Positions 21,496-33,234 of a stretch of DNA of 64,000 nucleotides are shown one piece after another (position 1 is the first letter of the stretch; every line of letters starts with the position of its first letter). The translations under genes were made by a program, and so were the position numbers. The notes beneath the pieces were generated by a model. It had not been told where the DNA came from and ran no database searches. It was given only the letters and a program-made list of their open reading frames with translations. The DNA is from Pisolithus tinctorius. Its lineage: Eukaryota > Basidiomycota > Agaricomycetes > Boletales > Pisolithaceae. The stretch is taken from the NCBI GenBank assembly GCA_024663395.1, contig JANFAH010000052.1, positions 418,310 through 482,309 on the forward strand, in the 5' to 3' direction.

Positions 21496-22980
21496 TCACT
21501 TCGCATTAGGGAATGCCTCCCATGTGCTAGACTGACACCTTGTCACTCCCAGGAAGATGGGCAAGCCTGTGTATAGCGGGGTGGTAATCAAGTTCAGTAG
21601 CAACTTTGAAGGTGTGTGTTCCTCCTTGGCACTGACATATTCCGAAGCTGATTGCACCATTCCCTTAGGTTCATCTGAGTATATACAGCTTAATGTGTCA
21701 GCAATGACATTCATCTTGCCTGGTATATGTACAATCTCGAAATCAAAGTTGCCCAACATTTCGAGCCACCTAGCCTGCCATGGGGACAGCTTTCATTGTG
21801 TCTGTATCCACTCAAGTCCCTTATGGTCCATGAATATTTGGAATTTCATGCCCTGCAGTAAGTGTTGGAATCTTTTCAATGACTCAACTATAGCTAATAA
21901 CTCCTGTTCATGCACTGGGTAATTTTGTTGGGCTGGGTTAAATTTACCAGACCAAAATGCGATAATATTCCCTTTCTCCATAGTTTCACCCTGCCAAATT
22001 ACTCTGCTTCTGCCTGACAGGCATGCATCGCAGGATAAGTTTATTGGTGCATGTCCCAGTGAGTAGTCCAGCATCGTCTGCCATATTTCACAATGCTTAT
22101 GCACTAATTCTTTTACTAAATCAAATGCTCTTTGTTCTGTAAATGACCAGTGCCAAGGAGTGTTGGCTGCCACTGTCTTGTGCAAGTGCCCAAGGGGTAT
22201 GCAAATGCCTTTGTATCCAGGTGCAAGATACCTGACTGCTCCAATGAAGCCTGCGAGTAAGTCTTTGTTAGTAGGCATTTTCCAGTTAACAATTTTATCC
22301 ACTTTGTCAGGGTCCATATGGATACCATCTGCATCAATTACATGTCCTAGAATCCACAATTCGTCCATGAAAAATTGTAGCTTGTGTTTGCTTAGGTAGA
22401 ACTTATGTCTCTGCAGAGTGTCAATGACAATTTTGACATGCTTTACATGATCTTCAAGTGAGTCCAAATAGATTACTATGTCGTCTAAGTAGACATCCAT
22501 AAAGATTCCTATGTAAGGCATGAATATGTGGTTCATCAGCAATTGATAAGTTGTGCCTGCATTGCAGTCACCAATCTGCATAATGTGGCTGATCATAGTC
22601 CCATCTGACATTGTAAAAAGTGTCTTAGGGACATCTTCTGGAGTGATCCAGGTTTGTTCATAGGCATCCTTGCCATCGAGCAGGGACCTATAGGGGTGAG
22701 ACATGACATTGTGGAGGATCACCTCCATGTCTGGTAGTGGAGAGGCTAGTTTCCTTGTGTTGGCGTTCCGTTCCCTCATATCTATTACTGTTCTCAGTCT
22801 TAGCAACCCATCCTTAGTAGCCTTCTTCAACATTAGCATTGGAATAGCATTTGTACCGCTGCTAAATTCCCAGCATCCAGTTTGTATATAGTCATCACTC
22901 TTTGAGTGCCAAAGAGGCTTGAGTGGTTCAGGACAACATGAGGGGTGCCAAGAGTATACTTTATTTTCATCAATCAGCAG
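21496..22980 (-). pseudogene. Gypsy B reverse transcriptase and RNase H
   Basis: The RT palm shows RTVIDMRERNANT and VYLDDIVIYLDS, so the catalytic box is YLDD rather than the commoner YMDD or YVDD. RNase H follows with NLSCDACLSG, YPVHEQELLAIVESL and FMDHKGLEW, and the spacer to integrase with HIPGKMNVIADTLS. TGA stops at likely CGA sites separate the pieces (near 21,792 and 21,498). Confidence 0.87.
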
Positions 22981-23106
22981 AATAACATGATTAATCTCTC
23001 AAAGTGGGGGAAGGGGGCTGTCAATGGCCTCTTTGCAAATATCCTTTGTGTACACTCTGAGCTCTTCTCGACACCTCTCCTTCTCATCTGCTAATAGTTC
23101 CACTGC

Positions 23107-24174
23107 TCATGACTCTAGCACAATAGTTTGTGGTCCCCGGATGGGTGATGAGTCATTGCTGTGGACAGTAATTTGAGATGGATTGAAACCAAGTAAAATC
23201 TTATGTTGGAACAAAAATGGCATACCAAGTATTAAATCATATGAGTCAAGGTTCATGATGTCGAGCATGCATTTTTCATGAATATTCCAGTACAAGATCC
23301 AGGGCATCATGGTAGCTTTGACTTTCCTGCACGATCCCAAGACAACAAGTTGGAGGTTTAAGGGTTTTTCAAGTAGATTGAGGGGTAGTTGCAATTGGTC
23401 TATGAGTGTGGTAGAGATAAAATCAGATGATGATCCAGAGTCAAGCAAAGCTCGACAGGGCTTGTCATTGACATGGACTATGACAATGATGGGTTTGGGT
23501 AAGAGGTGAGTGGTACCTTTGATGTGGGCAGCACTTTGTTCAAGTGTGTTGGTTTCATCATCATGATCCCCATCAGGAGGATGCATCCATGCTGCTCTGC
23601 ACTCTAAGGTCTCTGCACCATTGGGCTTAAGGCAATTAGGAACTGTGGGAGAGGGCCCATGCCATCTCGTTTCATGTCTGTCAAAGACTAGTTCATCGTA
23701 GTACACAGTTTTCTTCAGGTGTAGCCAATGGATGACATTGAAATTGGGGTCAGCGAGATCCTCATAGTAGAGGATATGATTGTCAAGGGTGTATTGGTCC
23801 ATCAGTAGATATGTGTCCAGGCCACTGTAGTCATCCATGGTAAAGCAGTCATGCTGGTATGGGGAATTGTTTGGGTCAACCTCCTGATCAAGAGTCAGGG
23901 GAACAGTGTTGTACAATGTAGCTATTGTACGTGCCTTCAAAGTTTCCCATTTTAGCTGGAAGAGTTCAGGCATTTCTGAGTGGGTAATTCCCAGCATGAA
24001 TAGGCCAAGTTCAGCCCCTTCTTCAATGGCTGCAAGGTGTGCTTCAGCAGGGGACATGTTGATAGTGTTGAGATGGACATGCAGTCCTTTCCACTTGTCC
24101 CTGGTCTGCCAATGTTTGGGGCAGTTATGCTCTAGATGGTCAGTGCCTTCACAGTTGAAGCACTTACCTTCCAC
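23107..24174 (-). pseudogene. Gypsy B zinc knuckle and aspartic protease
   Basis: The frame opens with a knuckle CFNCEGTDHLEHNC, preceded by Gag. Near codons 240-270 is the retropepsin motif ALLDSGSSSDFIS, and DLILGMPFL is the conserved C-terminal protease signature. An acidic linker (LEQSAAHIKGT and others) separates the two. The protein would be processed from the Gag-Pol precursor. Confidence 0.85.
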
Positions 24175-24309
24175 TCAAAGACACCTCTTCTGCTCTTTTT
24201 GATAATGATGGTTCTGGTCTTTTGGGTGCTGACATGCATTATTATCTTTGTTATGAGCTGCACTTCCCATGTCTGTTGTGCTGTTAGTTTTTACAGAGGC
24301 TGCACTAAG

Positions 24310-25241
24310 TCAATCAGTGCTTAGCCTGTGTGTGTATCTTTGGTCATGTGGGGGTTTGCAATTTCTGTCCTCATCGATAACATGCTTGGCTTTTTCATAC
24401 CTTATGCATTCAGATTCCAGGGTCATGATAGAGACTGTTGTTGCATCATAACTACTCTTGGTAAGTTCTGCTCTCAAGTAAGGTTGGCACCATCTCCAAA
24501 ATGCGAGTACTACTTCATGATCACTAATGTCACCCACAGTGTCCATGATTTCCTGTAATTTCCTCAAAAAGTCTAGGACTGAGTGTCCCTCTTGGCAACA
24601 TGCATCAAACTTATCATGCTGTTGCATTCGAAAGTCTGCAGGGAATATATAATTGAACAAGTCCTCAAAGAAGGTCGTGAGGTTATATTTTTTCTTCAAG
24701 TTGAGCACATTTCATTCATAGAATTGGTAAGCATGTCCACTCAAGTACTTTCCTGCTAGCCTAATGCTCTTTTTGTGGTCTAGTCATGCATGTTTTACCC
24801 AGTCGCACAGCTTGCAGCACCATTTCTTAAAGAGTCCCACTTGTACCTCACCTCAGTAAGTAAACAGTGGGTCTTCCTTCAAAAAGGCTTGTTGATATTT
24901 TAACTTATTCAGTTTCACACAATAGCAGCACTTCTTCTCATGCTTCCTCACCTTTTCTCTGTCAGAGTCATTGGTGCCAATTGTCAATGGTTCTTCCCCA
25001 TAGAAATCTGAGCCAAACGATGAATCCCCTTCTGAAGAGGAATTGCTGTCATTTGAGGATGAGTCTGATGGGTCACTTGGGGCAATTGCTCACTGATGAT
25101 AATGTTCCATAGGTCTTTTATGTCCTTTAGTTGTGCTGTCTGAGTCTGATGAGTCATCATCATTCCCAGAGTCTCCACACATCACATGCAGTATGGTACT
25201 TTTGTGTGGGAATATGGACAAGGCTTGAGCATTGGAGGTTA
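24310..25241 (-). pseudogene. Gypsy B Gag, C-terminal half
   Basis: The retrotransposon-gag domain lies at 24,310-24,708 (FFEDLFNYIFPADFR, LAFWRWCQPYLRAEL). An acidic Ser/Asp-rich region (25,000-25,200) lies upstream. Several TGA stops occur where Arg fits. The frame is cut at 25,242-25,246 (CCTTA) by copia B and continues at 31,364. Confidence 0.75.
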
Positions 25242-25246
25242 CCTTA

Positions 25247-25584
25247 TGTAGGAATACCAACCTGCCATCACACCCAAATAAGGAAACAATAATGCACAGA
25301 GGGTGCAGGATATATGTCATAACCCCAAGAAGGGGATAAGCAAAATGAAAATACAAAGGCAGGAGCAAGGGTGGACATGCCCCAACAGATGAGATATCAA
25401 ATGTATGACATAGATATAAGGTAGCTACTGCAAGGGAAAGAATCCCCATGAGACAAGAACATCACCTCGTCAACCTGCAATCCTGCCTGTACATACTGAG
25501 TGCTAAGCTGGCCATCCTCACACACAACCTTGCTTGTACCTAATCATTGTCACATCAGTCTCCATGCACACCACATTTCCATCA
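25247..25584 (+). repeat. 5' LTR of copia B (338 bp)
   Basis: Begins TGTAGGAATACC and ends TTTCCATCA; pairs with 31,021-31,358. Confidence 0.96.
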
Positions 25585-25599
25585 GGTTATGAGCCCTGC
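25585..25599 (+). other. Copia B primer-binding site, half-tRNA initiator-Met type
   Basis: GGTTATGAGCCCTGC abuts the 5' LTR and is complementary to the initiator tRNA-Met anticodon arm, as in copia A and Drosophila copia. Confidence 0.82.
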
Positions 25600-25994
25600 C
25601 TGCTCATAACTGACCTCGTTGCCAAGCCACCATCACAGAGCCAAGAAGATCCACCCACTTATCCATCAGAAGGGGGAGAAGAGAGATGTCAAGAGTAGGG
25701 GTGCCAGCCAACCCATGAGGCACAATGCCCAAAGGGGATGGAACCCCTAATGCACAGACCAGTGAACCAGTGCGACCAATGTGGTCCCCACCTGCAGCAC
25801 CGACAGTGTCAGCTGGTGCCTCAAGGATGCCCCAGGTAATGTCCAACTCACCTATAGGTTTGCCCACAGTTGCAGGGCCCTCATCGCAACTGATAGGACC
25901 AGGCCCAGCTGTCAATGGGTCCCCAACATTGACAATGACATTGTCGAAAGGGAAGGGGTGAGCCAGGTCAAGAGAGAGGGGATGAGAAGGAGAG

Positions 25995-26908
25995 ATGAAG
26001 ATAGTTAAGATGGAGAAGCTCACCTCTAATAACTGGGCAGCATGGAAAAAGAAGATCGCCACCATACTTCAGCTCCAAGATCTGTACAAGATGGTGACAG
26101 GGGACAACCCACAACCATCTGAGACCCTGCCGGACGAATTGAATGCCTGGCATAAGCATGACAAACACACATACATGATGCTTGTGGCAAACCTTGCCAA
26201 CAATCAGACCATCCACACCCAATCAGAGACAGAGACCAGTGCCATGTTGTGGTGTAATCTACACATGGTACACAAAACCCAGGGCCAGCAGTCCATCACT
26301 GCTATTAGGTGCAAGATCTATGGCCTCAAGGTGCAGGAGGATACAGACCTCCCTGACCATATCACTAAACTATGCAACTTGCAGAACTGGCTGTATGAAA
26401 TGGGTGATGTCATGCCTGATCCCCAATTCCAGGCCATGTTGCTGTCATCACTCCCTACCTCATGGGATAGCTATACCTCCAGCTTCCTCGGAGGGTCACA
26501 CTCACAAACAACCAAGATATCTATGCAAGAGATGATATCATTACTCCACACCAAGTGGGAACACTGCAAGTGTGAAGGTGGAGAGAGTGGGTACTATGCC
26601 AAGAGCAGCAGGAGTAATAAATGTAAGGCCAATCATCTGGGCCCATGTGACATATGTGGTCGCACCAATCATAGAACTTCCGAGTGCCACTTCAAGAACA
26701 AACCCAAATGCAGACACTGCTGATGGTTCAACCACACTACCCAGGAGTGTTGGACCAACCCAGATAACAAAGATAAATGGCAAAGACAGAGATCTAGGGA
26801 CTGAGATAGAGATTGGGATAGGAAGCAGTCTAGTAGATGCTCTGGACAATCAGATAAAGTGCATCGTGCAATGGAGAATATGGACTCCAAGGATGATGTA
26901 GTGTTCTC
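25995..26908 (+). pseudogene. Copia B Gag
   Basis: An ATG at 25,995 starts a UBN2/copia-type Gag (MEKLTSNNWAAWKKKI, LYDLPDHI-like middle). A Cys/His region follows: CDICGRTNHRTSECHF and CRHC, then a TGA (26,721) where CGA fits, and WFNHTTQECW, together two zinc knuckles. A second TGA is at about 26,803. The frame reaches DDVVFS and is cut by the solo LTR at 26,909. Confidence 0.82.
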
Positions 26909-27850
26909 TGTGAAGTACGGGTTTACCCTCGGGTGACCGGGCTTCAAGACCGGGTGACAGGGGTTAGCCCAGGTGGCTGGAGTCAAGGCCGGAAGACAGG
27001 GCTTAAGTCCGAGTGGCCAAAGTCGAGGCCGAGAGACAGGGGCCAAGTCTGGTTGGACCGGAGTCAAGGCCGGAGGTCAGGGGCTAAGTCTGGAGGACCG
27101 GACTTAAGGCCGGGAGCGTGGGAATAAGACCGGTAGCGTGGGAAACCGACCGGTGTTGGAGTGCGCACAAGGGGAAGCCGGTCTGGGGTTGGATCTACCT
27201 CCCTTGGTCTCAGCTTATGTGCTGTACCCTTATGCAAGCCGGGGAGAGGTCTGGGACAGGGGTCGGGGATAGCTTAAGGCTCGGCCTTAGCTATAGAGTA
27301 GTCTCGAGGGGTAGTACGGAGTTGAGGGTAATACTTAATTGATATTCTGACTAAGGGTGCTACGAAGTATGTACAGGGGTTAAATACATGAGGCTGGTCC
27401 GGGATAATGAACATAGAGCCAGACTTGTTAATAAGCTATTAGCAAGAAGATTAGCAAGAGAGTGGATAGCCATAGTGGCTGTGCCGAGGCTAATAGCCAA
27501 AGTCCGGGTGACTGGCATACCGGGGTCAGACACAGGATTTGTACAGTAAGCAAAGTCAGATGAATGGGCTAGACTAAATATAGTACAAACAAAGGGAAAC
27601 AGACCGGAGTTATGTCCGGGTGACCCGGACATAGACCTAGGAGGACCGGGGTGGAGCAGTGCAAGGCCAGGAGGCCGAAATGGACCGGAGATAGGGGTAA
27701 AACACCGGACTTGAGTTATGCAGGCTGGAGTTGAGTTATCTAGGGCCGGGATTGGGTTTTCTAGGCTGGACCAGGACCGGACTTGACCGGAGATAGGGGC
27801 TAGGGGTCCGGACTGGGCTGAGTCCGAGTCCGAGAGTCATGGATATGACA
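26909..27850 (+). mobile_element. Solo LTR (942 bp) inserted in copia B gag-pol
   Basis: Starts TGTGAAGTACGGG, ends GGATATGACA (TG...CA) and is flanked by TTCTC at 26,904-26,908 and 27,851-27,855. Removing it and one TTCTC rejoins the copia frame exactly. It has no coding content. It is G-rich, with many ACCGG and GGCCGG units in a degenerate repeat pattern. It keeps many CpGs, unlike the elements around it. No internal region or partner LTR is present, so it is best read as a solo LTR. Its parent family was not seen elsewhere in the window. Confidence 0.82.
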
Positions 27851-27855
27851 TTCTC

Positions 27856-28840
27856 CTCTACCAAAAGTGTAGATACTAAATCCCCCAAATCTGAGACTTA
27901 TTCTGCATACATGTGGTTGGCTGATAGCACTACAACATCACACATCTGCACTCATCACAAAGCATTCACTACCTACAAGGTACTACCAGACAAAACAGTC
28001 TCCAGAATAGGTACCAAGCCAGCTGCCAGATGTGGCACAGTCATGGTGAATAGCCAAATAGGTGACCAGACAGTCACTGTTAATTTATGTGATGTGTTAC
28101 ATGTGCCATCATCACCTAACAACTTATTTTCAATTGGCCACTTAGATGCACAAGGTGGCTGCTCCATCAGTGGAGGAGGCCAGATCGAATTGTGCAACTC
28201 CTCAGGGGATGTTATTGCACTGGGGAAGTGGAAAAATCACTTATATGAACTACAATTTACAGTACCTATGAGGAGTGAGCAAACCAGTCTCACTGGTGAA
28301 ACAACCTTGTGGAAAACATGGAATAAATGCTTTGGCCATATTGGGATAAGTGGACTGCACCACCTATTCCATAAGAAGTTAGTGAAATGGTTTGAAGTCG
28401 ATCCAAACTTGCCTGATTTCAATTGTGAAGCATGTACTGCTGCTAAGCAGACACATGAACTGCACCCATCCAAGGCAGCACACTGATCCTCGGCATTGGG
28501 AGAGTTAACTCACACCAATGTGTGGGGACCAGCACAAACAACCTCTATGCATGGCCATCAATACTACATATCATTTATCAACAATGCAACAAGGTACACT
28601 ACAATGTACTACATGAAACAAAAAGGGGAGGCAACAGAATGCATGAAAGAATATGTGCAGATGTTGGAAAGACAGAAAGACATACTCCCTAAACAAATCA
28701 GATGCAATAATGGGACCGAATACATCAACAACACACTGATAACATGGTGCAAAGAGAAAGGAATACTGCTAGAACCTATGGCACCATACTTGCCATCACA
28801 AAATGGTGTGGCTGAGTGATCCAATCACACCATCATAGAG
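27856..28840 (+). pseudogene. Copia B protease and integrase (broken)
   Basis: Protease motif WLADSTTTSHI (usual DSGTTSHI), then FGHIGISGLHHL (pre-integrase HH) and CEACTAAKQ (CC). In the integrase core the first two catalytic Asps are Asn: HTNVWGP (AAT, 28,517-28,519) and RCNNGTEY (AAT, 28,706-28,708). In both cases the preceding base is C, so GAT to AAT equals CpG to CpA. TGA stops lie at 28,484 and about 28,818, at likely CGA sites. Confidence 0.88.
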
Positions 28841-28852
28841 CTAGGACAGGCA

Positions 28853-30981
28853 ATGCTACTGGCAAAAGACCTGCCAAAGTTCCTGTGGTGTGAGGCCATA
28901 AGTCATGCAGTCTATGTACACAACCACACATGGACACACACCTGCAAGAGAACACCCTATGAGGGATGGTATGGGCAAGAGCCTGACATATTGCACCTTC
29001 AAGAGTTTGGAATGTGTGTGTGGATCCTTGATGAACACCAGGTGATCTCCAAGTTAGACATGAGATCACACACACATCCATTTGTGGGCTTCCTAGATGG
29101 CCTGCACACTGTTCAGTACTTCAATGCATGCACAAGACAAATATGTACCTCGAGAAACTACTGGTTCCATCCAGAAACCGACTTGCCTCCTCGAGACCTG
29201 CCACCTGCAGGGGGAGACACTGGAGGCAAGGAAGAAAGAACTGCCAGTGATAAAGCAGAACCAAAATGGAAACAAACAGAGCCACATGACAAGCCCATGA
29301 GGCGAAGCAAAAGAGCCCAGACATCACACAATTACAATGTGTTGAACAATCCATTACCTGATTTGGACAAATTACTAAATGATGATCAAACATCAGAGAA
29401 CTGCAAGCTCTCATCAGCAGAGCGAGTGTACTTAGCATTTAATGAAAGTACACTAGGGGAAGGCAATCCCAAGACACTACGAGAGGCTAAAGCCTCACTT
29501 GAGTGGCCAGAATGGCAAAAAGCCATAGAAGTCAAGCTACAACAATTGCATGAAAAAGGGACGTGGATATTAGTAGATCCACCAGAAGGGCACAAACCTG
29601 TATCAAATAAATGGGTATTCACCCAAAAATACAATAAGGACAGGGTACTCCAAAAATATAAAGTGAGATTAGTCACCAGGGGATATTCCCAAGTCCCAGG
29701 AATGGATTACAACAACACCTATTCCCCAGTCATTAGATTAGAAACAATACACCTTATCTTATCATTGGCCAACACCCAAAACTGGGAAATCCAACAAATG
29801 GATGTAAAGGGTGCATACTTAAATGGTAAACTAAAAGAAGAAATATACATGGAGCAGCCTGAAGGCTTCAATGATGAAACCAGATGCCTATGTAAATTAA
29901 TTAAGACACTATACAGACTAAAGCAGTCTGGACATGAGTGGAACAAGGAGCTGAATGGCCAGCTACAGACCATTGGCTTCACTCGACTCCACTCCAATCC
30001 ATGTGTATACATGAGAAAAACCTCAACCATGATCGAGATCATTATAGTATGGGTAGACGACCTAGTACTTGTCACCAACACTGCCAAACTTATGACTAAG
30101 CTAAAAATACAACTACAAAATATGTTTGAGGTAACAGACCTCAGGGACCCAAGTAAGCTAGTTGGGATTGAGATCACATGAAATCACACCAGTGGAATAA
30201 TCACCTCAGCCAGACATGCTACATAGAGGGACTACTACAAAAATATGGAATGAACAATGCAAACCCAGTTAAAACTCCACTTGATCCAGGCATGCAGCTA
30301 AGTCCATGTGACACTGAGGCCAAAGGTGTACCTAGCAGCAACTACATGACACTCATAGGACACCTAATGTATGTATCAGTGGCCACAAGGCCCAACATAA
30401 CATATGCAGTCAATAGACTCGCATCCTTTACAGCAAATCCTGACCTGTCCCATTGGACAACAGCAAAAAGAATACTAAGGTATCTAGTGGGAACTAAAAG
30501 CTATGGGATTACCTATAAGGCTGACCCAGCTCATCCTGAACACAATAAATTAATTATGTATTCAGATGCTGACTTTGCTAATGACAATGACCAGATATCA
30601 ATCTCAGGCTATGTATCTGCCTTCAACCAAGGTGCGGTCATGTGGTACTCAAAGAAACAGAATCATGTGGCTCTCTCCATGGCAGAAGCCGAATACATAT
30701 CAATGGCAAACACAATGTGCGAAATTATATGGCTACAAAGCCTACTGAGTGAGCTAGATTTCCCGCAGTTAGAGGCTACAATGCTTTATGGCAATAACCA
30801 ATCAGCACTAGTGATTGCGAAAAATATGCAGTATCACCAGAGATCAAAACACTTTATACTAAAAATCATTTTATTCACAACTGTGCAAAAAGAGAAATAA
30901 TCAACTTAAAATACTGCCCCATGGCTGAAATGATGGCCGATATCTTCACTAAAGTATTAACCAGACTGAAGCATGAACATA
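28853..30981 (+). pseudogene. Copia B integrase end, reverse transcriptase, RNase H
   Basis: A long open frame (28,853-30,181) covers the integrase C-terminus and the full RT, with SNKWVFTQKYNKDR, YSPVIRLETIH, MDVKGAYLNG and VWVDDLVLVTN (VDD catalytic box). After a TGA (30,179) the frame continues through RNase H: YSDADFANDN, MWYSKKQNHVALS, AEAEYISMA and YGNNQSA. A one-base shift near 30,855 disrupts the end; the correct C-terminus (KYCPMAEMMADIFTK) is then read in another frame. Confidence 0.9.
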
Positions 30982-31009
30982 ATAGAGAAGCCTTGGGCAT
31001 GACCCCAGC

Positions 31010-31020
31010 TTGAGGGGGAG
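31010..31020 (+). other. Copia B polypurine tract
   Basis: TTGAGGGGGAG ends directly at the 3' LTR start (31,021). Confidence 0.75.
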
Positions 31021-31358
31021 TGTAGGAATACCAACCTGCCATCACACCCAAATAAGGAAACAATGACATGCAGAGGGTGCAGGATATATGTCATAACCCC
31101 AAGAAGGGGATAAGCAAAATGAAAATACAAAGGCAGGAGCAAGGGCAGACACACCCCAACAGATGAGATATCAAATGTACAATGTAGATATAAGGTAGCT
31201 ATTGCAAGGGAAAGAATCCCCATGAGACGAGAATATCACCTTGTCGACCTGCAATCCTGCCTGTACATACTGAGTGCTAAGCCAGCCATCCTCGCACACA
31301 ACCTTGCTCATACCTAATCATTGTCACATCAGTCTCTGCACACACCACATTTCCATCA
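31021..31358 (+). repeat. 3' LTR of copia B (338 bp)
   Basis: Same length and ends as 25,247-25,584; followed by CCTTA (31,359-31,363). Confidence 0.96.
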
Positions 31359-31363
31359 CCTTA

Positions 31364-32454
31364 ATTGCCAGGTTCTTATTGTTACAGTGAGCCTTTCTGT
31401 CAGGTATAATTTCTGGTGATTCTGACCATTTAGCCAGTTTAGTACTGTCAGTAAATTTGTACTTTGTCGCATCTGTGTTATCTGGTTCACCCAAGCCAAT
31501 ATTCTTAGCTGTTTGGGTCATGCATTCCTTCTGTTTGATACTGAGTCCCAATGGTCCTGGATTCAAGGGCTCACATTTCATGCATCATTTACACAATTCA
31601 ATAATTGCTTGCTGTTCATGGATCAAGGCCTCAGCACTGTCAAGCTGCTCGATCAGGCCAGCTTCCTTCAGCTTCAGTATCAAATATTTCATTTTTTTGT
31701 TTTGTTCCTCTCGCTCCGAGGTGGAACATTTAATATCAACCTTTACAGGGTGCTCTTCTGATGTTTTGCTGCAGGCGATCACTCTTCCTTTTCCCTTTTC
31801 CTCAGCTGTGAGTCTTGGGATGCTTGCATGTGAAGTTGATTGACCACATTTTGTACTACCAGGTTGGTCATTATCACTTGTGACCATGGGATTCCTGAAC
31901 CACTGCGGTATGGTTTTCCTTAATTCTTCATCATTCTCAACAAGTTCTGACCATACAATCTTAGGGCTAGGTTTGTTTTCATTTTTAGTATTTACTTCGG
32001 GTTCATCATGCATCCATGCAGGCCATCTATTCTGGTCTAACAAGACAGATGTCAGGACTAGTGAGATGTTGCTACAGGCAGGTGATTGTGGCTTAACAAA
32101 CTCGTCACTATCTGCATGCACTATACTATCTGCTCCAGTCACTGCTGGGGGGTCTTGGGCACAGCCTTGCAGCATGCTCCCAAGCTTGTGGACCAGCTGC
32201 ACAACAGCCTTGCCTGGCACATCACTTGCATCGTTGATGCAGCTTTGGGCATCACCCAGTGTCCTAACAGGTTCTATGGACCTGTGAGCCAACAGAGAGG
32301 TCATTTCGTCAGGCATGGTCTGATAATCATAATCAACCCCCCTCGTGACTCCTCCAAACTGGATCAAACTGACCTGTTCTGGCTCAATGGCCCAGAAATG
32401 GCATTGGATTTCTTCATTTATTGCTTTCAGGTTAAATGGAGAAGACATCAGCAA
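31364..32454 (-). pseudogene. Gypsy B Gag, N-terminal half
   Basis: A 289-codon frame (32,454-31,585) starts about 115 bp after the 5' LTR with MLMSSPFNLKAINEEIQ and ends in a charged, coiled-coil-like helix (KMKYLILKLKEAGLIEQL). After a stop the frame continues to 31,364, where copia B interrupts it. It is the non-conserved N-terminal part of Gag. Confidence 0.65.
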
Positions 32455-32569
32455 AAAAGTTTGATGTTGCTACTATGCACTGGTTGGCCAGACCAATAGC
32501 CAGCAGGCAACATCAAGATCAAAGGCAAGTTTAAGAGAGTAAGAGAAAAGTTATAGGCAGTTCAAAATA

Positions 32570-32845
32570 TGTGATGAAAGCAGTTTTGTTTAAGTCACAT
32601 GGGGGTAGTCCATTCTCATAGGAGGGTTTCTTATGGTCACTCAAGAAGAACTGGCCAAAGGATTCTCTGTTCAAGGTAGACTGGGGAGTAAGTACATCAG
32701 TATCTATGGTTTATATATGTCCAGAGTGCAGTGGGAGACAAACGAGTAGCTGAAAAAGGGAGATATAAAGAAAGAGAAAGGAAAAGGAAATAAAACATTA
32801 TTATTCCAAGGCATTAACAGTCGTGTAAGATCGTGAATCGTTACA
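32570..32845 (-). repeat. 5' LTR of gypsy B (right end)
   Basis: 276 bp matching 16,633-16,908, followed by AAACC (32,846-32,850). Confidence 0.94.
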
Positions 32846-32850
32846 AAACC

Positions 32851-33234
32851 CTCCCACAGTAGCCAATCTTGGCAACCTGTGCTCACACGACTGACCGGAC
32901 ATTGCTTGGCTCGCTCCACAACTAAACAAAAGTGCTTATGTGAATTTTGCTCGGATCTGGTCTATCGTTCAGTAGTTAGCTGTAGGGTCTATGTAGCGCG
33001 GGGGAACGAGGTTATTGACTGGACCCTCAGACAAGGTGAAGAAGGCGCCTGATATCGACGGTAATGATAAGAGTTGGGCGTGCGGAACTATTTTTACATA
33101 TTACAGTAACTAAACTAACTCGATGACAGGGTATGTGGAGCGCGTGGTCGCCAGTCCTTCCCATAAAGAAGCACGCATGCTAGTTTAACCAGAGGCGCAT
33201 CATTTTCCATTTCCCTCCCTCCGTGCTGGATACC
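32851..33234. other. Edge of transposon island and permease upstream region
   Basis: From here CpG dinucleotides become common again and the DNA no longer looks repetitive. No gene is seen. The last 200 bp are the likely promoter and 5' leader of the permease; no clear TATA box was identified. Confidence 0.55.

Larger units (their letters stand above)
25247..31358 (+). mobile_element. Ty1/copia LTR retrotransposon B, nested in gypsy B
   Basis: Two 338-bp LTRs (25,247-25,584 and 31,021-31,358) and target duplications CCTTA (25,242-25,246; 31,359-31,363). Removing it rejoins the gypsy B Gag frame without a shift. The order Gag, protease, integrase, RT, RNase H is copia. Its own reading frame is split by a solo LTR at 26,909-27,850. 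A single frameshift near 30,855 and TGA stops at likely CGA sites inactivate it. Confidence 0.96.
16633..32845 (-). mobile_element. Ty3/gypsy LTR retrotransposon B, minus strand (host of nested copia B)
   Basis: Two 276-bp LTRs (16,633-16,908 and 32,570-32,845) and target duplications AAACC (16,628-16,632; 32,846-32,850) define the element. Reading from the right on the minus strand are Gag, protease, RT, RNase H, integrase and a chromodomain-like end, then about 2.7 kb of extra sequence with small ORFs. Copia B (25,247-31,358) is inserted in Gag. In-frame stops are mostly TGA at likely CGA sites. No convincing tRNA primer site was recognised next to the 5' LTR at 32,569. Confidence 0.95.
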
